Below, piece after piece: positions 12,613 to 24,255 of a stretch of DNA of 64,000 nt. This DNA is from Myxocyprinus asiaticus. Taxonomy: Eukaryota; Chordata; Actinopteri; Cypriniformes; Catostomidae. The DNA is taken from NCBI RefSeq assembly GCF_019703515.2, contig NC_059362.1:43267826-43331825 (forward strand), in the 5' to 3' direction. The notes beneath the pieces were generated by a model. The model did no database searches, was not told where the DNA came from, and saw only the letters and a list, made by a program, of their open reading frames with translations. The position numbers and the translations under genes were made by a program. Each line of letters opens with the position of its first letter. The stretch's first letter is position 1.

Positions 12613-15600
12613 TGTGTATATACATACCTGAACAGTTGATTTTATCTTTTAATATTAATATTAAAGTGCACTCGATTGATGGACTCATTGTTATATTTTA
12701 ATCTTTTGGTAGAAGATCCCTCAGACTCCACAACACTGACTTTGTCTTTGGGTCCCCGATGTCCTAATCCTTGTCCAGTTTTGAAGAGGCTTTTTATTTT
12801 TGTTTAGAACTATAGAGCTGTTCAGCTTGTAGTCCAAAAACCTGGAAGATAATTCACCATGTGTTCCCTCGGGATTTCCCTATGAGTTTTTATAATGGGG
12901 TTTTTGAACTTCTGAGAAAAGTAATGTCTGTGTCTGACATTTTGTTCTACATCATAAATTCCACACTGTCATACCTCAAACGTGAATTTTGAAGCCGCCT
13001 TGTGTGTGCGTGTGTTTTTTTTGTTGTTGTTGTTTTTTTAAAGTATGTAATGTAATACGGCTTCAAAATTCGTGTTTGAGGTATGACTGTGTGTAATTTA
13101 AGTAGAACAAAACGTCTACGTATCGACAAGTAAAGTTTACCACAGACCTTATTTCAATTGAAAAACCCCATTATAAAAACCCATAGGAAAATCCCGTGGG
13201 AACTCGTGGCGAATTAGACTTCCGGGTTTGCCTTCAAATTGACGTCACGACTGAACAGCTCTATTGCTGCCAAGTTGGAAATATATAATAACTATTCCAA
13301 AAAATTTGCATTTCCTATGTCATTTCAAAGCCATACTGACTACTGACACCATGCACCAAGTTATTCTCTGGACCTTTGCTTGGAAGGAAATATAGAGACC
13401 GGGCCTCTTGCAACTTTAATTGAATACTCCTGATATAGGCTATGAAAAGCTTAATTTGGTAAATACTTCAATATGCATCATTGTAATGGAGTAATTTCAA
13501 AATAAGACTCCCTGGTGTTTCAGACTTGTTTATAGTTAAAAGTCCCACATTATGCTCCAAATCTTTATTTTTTTCTGGTTGTTATTGGGATTTTGGTTGA
13601 ATGATAAACTGCATCTATCATTTTGGACTCTTGTAGCCTCTATCTCTGTGCCCATCATAGTTAAAATAATTCAAATTTTTAAACATTCTATAAATCGATT
13701 TCAAAAACTATTGTCCTATTACGCTGTTATCAGCTTTTTCCAGCAACTTAGTTATCATATCGATAAAATCCCCTTTCTGTCGACCTCTAAAATCCACCAT
13801 CATGAATTTGGAGGCTTTTTCTAAATCAAGTTCTGATGCTATTTGTTTGATGCCATACCTATTCACACAGAGTCCAAATTTTGTTTCAAAAATGTCGGCG
13901 TCACATCAGGCTTTGTATGAATGGGCCAAAGGAATAGTTCACCCAAAAATTACAGTTCTGCCTTCACTTACTCGCCCTAATGTCATTCCAAACCTGTATG
14001 ACTTGCTTCTGTGTAACACGAAAGGAGTCAAGATCTGAAGATGTGCATATTCACAAATGCCGCACTTAGCGCACAAGTTGAATGGACTGCTGTAATGGTG
14101 ATTTCTATGGTGCTTTTTGTCCTTTTTGGAGTTTGACAGCATCAGTCCCCATTTACTTTCATTGTATGGAAAAGCACAGTCAACACTGCTAAATTAGTAC
14201 AAAGTTGCATGAGCTGTGTCCCAAATGACACACTATATATGCACTTATAAAATGTACTATGCACTCAGCCATGTTGTGTATGAATTTTCAAAGTGTAGTA
14301 TCGTCCCAAATGGAACACTTAATGTTTTTTTTTTTTTTTTACTTCACGCAAGCGTTCGCCATTCAACAGCAGCTGTTTTGACGGTTGAAAAAGAACATAA
14401 TCAGGGTACTTAAAGTACACTTATTTTTGCTGCATTTTCAGTGTAAACGTACTACTTGCACTACAAAATGGCATAGAATTGTGCCGAAGTGTGCAGTTTG
14501 GGATACACCTATGGTCTTTTATTCAATAGTTTGTCATTTTCTGTTTCTGTTTTGTCTTTTCAGGAATCGATTTTAAGATCAAAACAGTTGAATTGCAAGG
14601 AAAGAAGATAAAGCTACAGATATGGTAAGTAATCTTTTGTGTGTTTGTGTATGTTTGAGTAGTTTTATCAAGTGTATTTATGTTAGTGTATTTAAAGGAT
14701 TCACAATTATCAATCGATGAGGGCCAAATTCAAGTAAAAATTTACTTTTGTGAGAAGGAAAACTGAGTAACTGGCCAGCTGACTGGTAACTTTTTAGGAA
14801 TTGCAACATAATGCATGATTGAATGGAAAAGTTTACCCAAAAATGAACATTCTGTCATCATTTACTCACCCTTATGTCATGCCAAACCTGTATGACCATA
14901 AGAATCTCCATTCGTTGTAATTGCATGGCAAAAAGCGACTAGTTCTCCCAAATTTCTTTTGTTCTTTTTACGAAAGAAATGTAGTCAAATGGATTTTAAA
15001 TGACATGAGGGGGAGGAAATGACAGAATGTTCATTTTTGGGCAAACTATTCTTTTCATTTGCAAAGTAAGAAGGATAGCCTGACCCTCACAGACAAGTGG
15101 CGTGAGTGAATCAAATCAAAGGAATCTGAATGGTCTTCTGAAGAAAGCTCATGACGGTAAGGCTTCCCACAAAACCTGGAAAACCTGGAATTTTGCAATG
15201 CAGTTTTCCAGTCATGGAAAATTAGAAAAATATCTAATTGTTCTGGAAGGGCCCTATGATTTCAATAATGCGGAAAACACGGACTGAATCACTGAATCCT
15301 GTCATAAAATTGCTTTAACTATAAAACGCGGAATGTGACCGAATCTGACATACTTAAGACGAAAATGAATGTCTAATTGCACAAAGTAAAATCACGATAT
15401 GGGATTATTAATCCGCAAAAGGCTGTGATTTAATTAAATAAATGTACTAGGGCTTTCAATTGATCAGAGAAACTAAATTCAAAATTTTACCTTAAATATT
15501 TTCAAAATTCAAATAATATTTGAATTATAAAGTCAGCTGATTCTTAAACTGATGTCGTTACCTTAGTCCACAAGAGGGCGCAATAAATACATAAACCATA

Positions 15601-18600
15601 CAGCACCATTATATTATTGCAAAGAACATTCCTGGCTGTTAAAAAAAGAGCATTTCATTTTCAACTAATGTGCATAAAAAGTTTTAGTTGGTCCATATGT
15701 TCAAATGTTAAGTCATCGGTAAAATGAGCAGGATAAATGCTTTAATAGGCAGTCCACATGATGTTAACACTGGCCACAGTATACTACCCCAGACTCAAGC
15801 TATAATAATAGCGAAATAGCATGTTGTTTTTTTATTCAGTATGTTGGGTAGCAGTGTTCCCAGATAGCAGTGGTATTTGGATGAACTTGGTGTTGAAGCG
15901 GCTCAGACTATGAGCACAGGCCAGGGGCTGTTCAAAAGACACATTTCCAAGTTAAACATCTTTCCTTTCCTGACAAAGCAATTAAAAAAATCTCATTGCT
16001 TAATCTGAGAAATGCTTATAAAAGAGCGCGGCGCAACGGGCAAGTACCTCCACCTATTGTAAGGGGCTGTTCACACCGAACGCTTTTGCAGCTATCCATT
16101 TGTTTTTCTGTAAACTGCGCTAGACGAACGTCTTAGTTTCGCTTTGTTTTTGTTTATTCAGCGTCTCGTACAGGAGCGCTGTTTTTTAGATGCTGTTTCT
16201 AATTAAAAAGAACTTTAAAAAGCATCTTGAGACACCTGTTAAACTGTATTTGTTGCACTGTATCTAGCCTTTTTTAGCGTAAGAATGGGATCGATCTGAA
16301 GTCATTGTCAGTTCTTGGCACACATCCAAAATTCGAATGCACATTTGTAGCGTTTGAATGTGCATTTTTTTTCTTAAATAGGACGAATAATAAATATACT
16401 GAAATATACTGTATAATATGTGTGTTCTGCGCACTTCAAATTGAATGTGTGAATCCGGCCGCTCATACACTGAAAACACCTCATGATCATCACGCGGGCT
16501 TTATGTATGTAGTAGATAACAGCACTCTGAAGCGTGCAGCACATACAAATATATATAAAATATATACTAAATTTTTTTTTAATTAAATCACAGTTTTTTA
16601 GGGGTTTCAAAATTACACTGGTGAGAAACTACCATCAAAAACACAAGAAATAACTAAAATAAAAGCTTGATTTAAATGGACGCATGAAATTAGGACAAAA
16701 AGACAAAATAAAATATATATAAAAAATAACCTTCTAATAACCACAATATACCTCATGACCGTTTGTGTGTTTATGCTTACATATTACACCTGTTGGGCGC
16801 ATAAAATGTCCAGGAAAATTGTTCCTTAAAAAGAGTGGGAACCCTGGACTGTGATGTGTTTTTTAACAACTTTTACCTCAGTGGAAATTTACCATCAGAC
16901 GTTTTACTTGAAAGCCAAATAAATTTATTTTACTGTTGTAATTCCAAAACTCCATGTGATGATACAGTCCTGGTGCTAAGCCACCAAAACGAAAATATGA
17001 GGAACAAAAATGTTATCCAAGCAGATAACTCGGTTTTCCATGTCACATATGTGAAGCTAAACCGCATTTTGGAAATCACTCTGGATAACAGGACCTGCTA
17101 GATGCCTTGTGTATGTGTATTTTATAATTCTGTTTTCATTCAGTTTATGAACGTCTGCTCCAGTACATGCTTGATTGTGGTTGTTGGTGTGTTTGTGCAG
17201 GGATACGGCGGGACAGGAACGGTTTCACACCATCACTACCTCTTACTACAGAGGGGCCATGGGCATCATGCTCGTGTATGACATCACCAATGCCAAGAGC
17301 TTCGAAAACATCAGCAAATGGCTCAGAAACATTGACGAGGTCGGGCATCGTACAACATTACTGTAAAGTTACTGTAACTCTCTGACAACATCAGTGCTAA
17401 AGCAGTCATATCATGAAGAATCAAATCATCTTTGGTCTTTTGAGATAAGAGTGTAACTTTCAGAAATCAAAAGTCCTCCCCAGTCCACAAAGAGCATTTA
17501 TTAAAATTCAGCTGCAAAAACAGCCTGTGTTTCAGCAACTTTCTGCCATAGCACAGATGAATACATCAACACTGACTGTTAAGACTGACTCAAAATAGAG
17601 AAAAAGAGATTATATCATATGTATGATATGACCACTTTAAGCCGAAAATGTCACAACTACAGATGCTGTATAGTTGGACTTTTGAAATGCCAACTTAGAC
17701 ATGAGTCCATATTCATTTTAGCAGTGCGGTGTAATGAAACTGCTGACGTTTGACTTTGAGTGTGATGATCCACACAGAAGTTCCCAACAGTCAGCAATTT
17801 CACAAGATTTCATAAAGAAATTAGGCTCAATAATGGCTGTGTTTGTCTGTTTGGTGGCATGTTGTCCATATTGCAGAAAAGTAACTTGCACCACTGATCC
17901 AAACGGGCTGAGCAGGAATGCAGCACAGTAACTTCTTGTGTCTAAATGCATTCAGTACTGCGTCTTCAAAGCAAAGATTTCTGGAGCCACTTTAAAGCTG
18001 AAGTTTGCAATTTGTATGCAACTTGCTTCACCAAACAGAATTGCAGAAATGATGTTTTCAAACGGGTTTCTCTAATACCCCTCAGTTTCAAATGTTCAGC
18101 CTAAGGATGGCTTACTACTAGTTGTCTCTGCCTGTTAAGCTGGCATAGATTAAATTATTTTAGCATATAATATCCACACTTTCACCTATAATTTTGACTG
18201 GCAGACTAAATGCCACTGCTGAAAGGTTTCTATAAGAATGACGTAAGAATGTGTCTTCTATAAAGCTTGTGTGTTTGTTACAGCATGCTAACGAGGACGT
18301 CGAGAGGATGCTGCTAGGCAACAAGTGTGACATGGAGGACAAACGTATTGTACCAAAAGCCAAGGGGGAACAGGTGAGACGTTCAGGGTCAGAATGGTTT
18401 AAAGAGTTTAGAGATGCAACTTCTCAGAGATGGTTCTAGCCTGTCACATTGTGTCTATACTGCAAGCATGCAATGTTACAGTGCTTGTAGCATAGACATT
18501 TTTCTTGAATACAATGGGAGGGATAGTTTCGTCACACCATGCCGCTCACTTCCAATGTATCAGGAATGTTAGTTACAGCCGACATACTGTTATTATTTTA

Positions 18601-19885
18601 ATAATAATATTATTATTCATGCCATTATATGTATGCAAATTTAGCGTATGCAAATGTATTTTCATATTTGTTTTGGTCTATGTCTAACTGTAAAGCTTAA
18701 AATGCCACTCGCCTCTCACTTGAGAATGAGTTGCTAAGGCAACTACCACATTAATCCGGATACATTTGAAAATTGCATTTTTGTTTTCAAAATGCTTTCC
18801 GTTCACACTGCAGTTTTCAAGCATTTTCCAAAAGTTTCTCATCCACACTGAAACGAATAAAAACGCTTAAATCCCCTTACTGCGTTTGCGGAAAATTGTC
18901 GTTCCACATACGGTCTGAAATGCAATTTTCCTCGTGTTCCGTCGTCGGACAACAATTTCGAGTAAAGTTCCAATCGCATTTGAAGGAATGCAATGTGAAG
19001 GTTGTACAAAGTAACATTTGTCTTTAGCAGTGCTATCAAAGTGGATAACAGGCACAGTAACTTCGCTACAACACGGGCCGCCATCTTGATTGTTTTGGGT
19101 TGAACGGATCACATGACAACAAATACGTTTTCATATATCTCAGTTTTCCCTCTCCACATTACAACACGAAGATGGTGTTTTCAAATGTATCCACTTGGGA
19201 GAGTATTTTCGAAAAGCTCAGATTTTGCTGGCAAAAACGACGTCTCAATGTGGATGGAAGGCCAAAACGGAGAGAAAAAGGTGCGTTTTCAAACTAAGTG
19301 TATTAGTGTGGACGCGGCTTACGTTATTTACATTAAGTAACTATGTGTTAACACCTGTTTACTGATATTCTAGTCCCACAGAAATGCCGCCATTTATTGT
19401 TAGACCCAATATTAAAGGAATGTTCTGGGTTCAATACAAGATGAGCACAATCAACAGGATTTGTGTCATAATGTTGATTACCACAAAAATGTATTTCGAC
19501 TTGTCCGTCCGCAAAAATCGAGGTACTTACAGTAGACATGAATGGGGCCAATTTTGGAGGGGTTTAAGTCAGACATTTGAAGCTATATAATTTTATAAAA
19601 GCACTAACATTAGCTCTTCTGGTAAAACTCGATTAGCATTGTTTTGATTGTAATGGAAGTGATCTAGTTTCATCTCACCATGCCACTCGATTCTAGTGTA
19701 GACACGATGTAACCATGATTGTTAGCGTATTGACAACACACTAAAACCCTCTTCAAGAAGTTGCATCTCTAAATGTATCCCCTTTATAACACCACTGCTA
19801 CAACTATTAATATATAGCATAGATTTCTAGATAACCATGGTGTGCAATGTTCTCTTACTAGGTGTAGTTCACAGGTCCGTTTATT

Positions 19886-19919
<34 letters not shown>

Positions 19920-21854
19920 CTAATATCATACACTGCCTGGCCAAAAAAGAGTAGGCGCTTGGATTTAAATAAGCAGATACTTAAGAGCCAATGATTGGAT
20001 CATTATTGCAGTGATTAATATGTTTCAGCTGGCAACAATTCTTTTAACCCTAACTGATGCAGTGTGTAGCTTCTCATTTCTTAACCATGCCGGAAGACAT
20101 ATCCCGTGGTCGTGGAAAAGATGTTACTGTGTTTCTGAAGGGGCAAATTATTAGCCTGCTTCAAGCAAAGAAAACAACTAAGGAGATTTCTGAAATCCCT
20201 GTAATTGGGTTAAGAACTGTCCAACGCATTATTAAAACCTGGAAGGATAGTGGTGATCCGTCAGCTTTGCAGAAGAAATGTGCTCAGAAAAAAGTCTTGA
20301 ATGATCATGATTGTGATCGGAGATCACTAAAACGCTTGAAGTCCCATCGTAAAAAATCGACAGTAGAACTCACGGCTATGTTTAATAGTGAAAGTAAGAG
20401 CATTTCCACAAGCACAATGCAACGAGAACTTACAGGATTGAGACTAAACAGATGTGTGGCCACAAGAAAGCCACTTGTTAGTGAGGCTAATCGGAAAAAA
20501 CGACTTCAATTTGCTCGAGAGCATAAAGATTGGACCGTGGAGCCATGGAAAAAGGTCATGTGGTCTGATGATTTACCCTATTCCAAAGCGATGGCCGCAT
20601 CAGGGTAAGAAGGGAAGTGCATGAAGTGATGCACCTGTCATGCATAGTGCCCCCTGTAGAAGCCTTTGGAGGCAGTGTTATGATCTTGGGTTGCTTCAAT
20701 TGGTCAGGTCTAGGCTCAGCAATGTTATGCGGCAAAAAAATGAAGTCAGCTGACTACCTGAATGTACTGAATGGCCAGGTTATCCCATCAATGGATTTTT
20801 TTTCCCCTGATGATATGGGCATATTCCAGGACGACAATGCCAAGATTCATCGGGCTCAAATTGTGAAAGAGTTGTTCAGGGAGCATGAGGAATCATTTTC
20901 ACACATGAAAATGTGCCACCACAGAGTCCTGACCTTAACCCCATTGAAAGTCTTTGGGATGTGCTGGAGAAGACTTTACAGAGTGGTTCGACTCTCCCGT
21001 CATCAATACAAGATCTCGGGCAAAAATTTATGCAACTCTGGACGAAAATAAATGTTGTGACGTCACATAAGGTTGTCGAAACAATGCCACGACGAATGCG
21101 CACTGTAATTAAAGCTAAAGGCGGTAAGTATGCGACTTTTTTTTTTTTGTCCAGGCAGTCTAGTTTAGAGCAATACAATGGTTATAAATATTTAGCCTCT
21201 ATTTGTTCAATATTATTGTTTCACTTTTAAAGAAATGCACTTAGCATTTCTTTGTCGCCAACAAATTTGGTCGATATCAGGTGGACGACCCTAAACCCAC
21301 CTAATTATACAGGGCTATCTAAACATTGAAAAGTCGATTTTTTTTAAATAGTTAGTCTTGCAAATCCCTATTTCAGGCCCACACATTCTGTAAATTTTAA
21401 CTGTTTTTGCGCTTATCCCCAGATCGCAAGAGAACATGGGATTCGCTTCTTCGAGACGAGTGCAAAAGCCAACATCAACATTGAGAAGGCGTTCCTCACG
21501 TTAGCAGAAGACATTCTCAGAAAGGTGAGTTCTGATTTAACTAACCCTGATTACCATTAGTATTGAGCTTAAATGCTTTTAAACAAAGACATTGCAATGA
21601 AAAAAGAGAATCAATGCCGCAATGTTTGTCTCTTAGATCAGAAATATCAGTTACAGCCGACATACAGTGAATATTATTTTTTCTGATTAACACTTTTTGT
21701 TGATTCACAAAATTGATGAAGAAAAGCAAAACAGATATTCACAGAATAAACATTTAACCCCATTATTACCCCTCCCAATCCCAAACCCCACCCTGACCCT
21801 CAACAAACATCCCTGTGGTCACACAAAAAAAAGAGAGAGAAAAAAAAAAATATA

Positions 21855-21896
<42 letters not shown>

Positions 21897-24218
21897 CACA
21901 CACATTTAAAACTATACTTCTCTCTCCACTGCCCCTCCCCGAGAGCCCTCCAAGAAGGCCAAATAGCTGCCCCATTTCCTATCAAATAAATCTATTTTTC
22001 CAGCCTTCTACATGACATTTCCTTGAATGCCGCCACCCTCTCCATCTCTGTACACCACTCTTGAAATGAGGGTGCTCCAGCCGACTTCCATCCCCTTAGA
22101 ACAATCTGTCTGCCGATCATAACACTGGCTAGGACATAATTTATGTGTTTATCCCCTGTATTATGACCGCCCCATCGCCTAAAATACAGAGTCTGGGGCA
22201 AAATAAAATTTGAGTGCCCAATACGTCAAACATAAAACTCTGAACACTCAACCAAAATTCTTGGATCTTAACACACCACCAAAAACCATGGGTTGTGTCC
22301 CCATCTTCTGACTGGCATCACCACCAGGTGGGTGTGTCTTTCAGACCAAGCCTGTACAATCTACATGGGGTCCATGAGAATCGATGTAAAATCTTAAATT
22401 GCATAAGATGCACCCTTGCATCTCTCAATGTAGACTTGATATTTTTTAGAATCCTAGCCCACACTCCCTCCTCCAATACCAAGTTTATATCTTTCTCCCA
22501 TAATCTCTTGAGAGATGTTGAAGCTCCGTCCCCCAGACTCTGAATTAACAGGGAGTAATACACTGATGCCTCGTGACCTTTTCCAAAAGCAGTAATCACC
22601 AATCCCAGAGTATCTGCTGCTTTTGGGGGGTGTATGCTACTCCCAAAAATAGTACAGAGCAGGTGGAACAGCTGTAAATACCTAAAGAACTGAGATCTGG
22701 GAATCCCAAAATGTTGAACCAAATTTTCAAAGGATCTCAACACTCCACTCTCATATAGGTCACCGAGCATATTAACCTTCCTCTAAATCCACTCTGACCA
22801 GCAGAAAGGGGTCTTATACCTAATTTTGGGTTCAGCCATATGCTCGAGGCTACATTTAAATAAATGTCCAAATTAAACACTCTGGACATGTTTGTCCATA
22901 CCGAGTGCAAATGTGAGATAACAGGGTGTGACTTAACTTCTCTGATTAGTTTGATAAGCTTTGCAATGGCAGAATAGGGGCAAGAACTTCCTGTTTAATA
23001 CAAAACCAGGGAGAAGCTCTCTCAGCTGGAAGCGACCAATAAGCCAAATGTCTGAGACCAAATGCATAATAATAAAACACAATCTTGGGTAGACCTAGCC
23101 CACCTTTGTCAGTCGGCCTATGCAACTTACTAAAATGTTATCTGGGATGTTTACTATTAAAATGAAGGACTTTGCTATGCTATCAAATTGCTTGAAATAA
23201 GAGAGGGGGACATCTATAGGGAGAGAATGTAACAGGTAGTTGAATTTTGGAATACAATTCATTTTAATAACATTAACCTTCCCAATCATAGATAACTTTA
23301 ATGAAGCCCACCTGCCCACATCGCTCAAAACATTTTATTAAAGGGTCAAAATTAACTCATAACTCACAAATTTTCTGGGAATAAAATGGTTCACCCATCA
23401 GAGCTGTAGCCTAGCGGGCTGCGCTCATGACATGCGGTGCTGATACATAGCGGGTGACCCAAGTTCGAGTCCTGGCTTGTGAGGTCCTTTCCCAATCCCA
23501 TTCCCACTCTTCTCCCTCTCATTTCCTGTCACCTCTCTACTTTCCCTATCCCATTAAACAGCCAAAAGGCCATAAAAAAAAAAAAAAAATTTAAAAAAAG
23601 GATTAGCTTACCCAAAAATTTAAATTCAGTCATTGTTTACTCACCCCTGTGTTGTTTAAACCCCATATGACTTTTTCTTAACACAAAGGGAGAAATTGTG
23701 AAAACATTTTGTGCTCAGTGATGTCAAACAATGGCAGTTTATGGTGACCACCTCTTCAAGCTTCAAAAGAATGCAAATTTATAATTCAGAAGTCTAATAA
23801 AATATTGTATGTGACTCATGTCTTGTTCTGAAGGAATACGATAAGGTTTGGTGAGAAACAAACTGAAATCTACTGTATTATTAAGTGAAATTCAACCGAC
23901 CGTTGATCTCCTGTTCGCGTTCATGAGACAAGACTGCACGCGAGCTTTAGAGCTCTATGCACGTAGTTAATTAGCAATTGTTACTGCTCGCACAAGATGG
24001 GGCGTTCAAGCGGAAACTCATTTCGCTTTACTTCAACAGGACCACTAGCAATATTAACAACAGTAAACACAACATCGAAGCACACAAACCAGAGAACAGA
24101 ACTTACAAAACTTGTCTGAAGAGTTTTTAGTCGAAAAATAGATGCATTTCAACGCCCAGACATATTTGTTTGAACAGAATACTCAATCAAACAGTTTCAT
24201 AGAGGAGGCTGAAGGTAG

Positions 24219-24255
<37 letters not shown>

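Larger units (their letters stand above)
3773..14563 (+). other. rab10: rab10 intron 1 (10.8 kb)
   Basis: Long first intron without host coding sequence. It holds two tRNA-derived SINEs in opposite orientation, a SINE fragment, a Tc1-like fragment, several MITE-type repeats and an ORF-bearing repeat at 9.8-10.6 kb, each listed separately. The remaining AT-rich sequence shows nothing I can name. Confidence 0.9.
14625..17200 (+). other. rab10: rab10 intron 2
   Basis: 2.6-kb intron. It holds a short R1-like element near 14.8-15.05 kb and a repeat near 16.07-16.25 kb. The rest is AT-rich with no recognisable feature. Confidence 0.9.
18374..21422 (+). other. rab10: rab10 intron 4
   Basis: 3.0-kb intron, mostly transposon-derived. 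It holds a MITE at 18.76-19.32 kb, an R2 repeat at 19.4 kb, a poly(T) run at 19.88-19.92 kb and a dead Tc1-like element at 19.93-21.16 kb. Confidence 0.9.
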
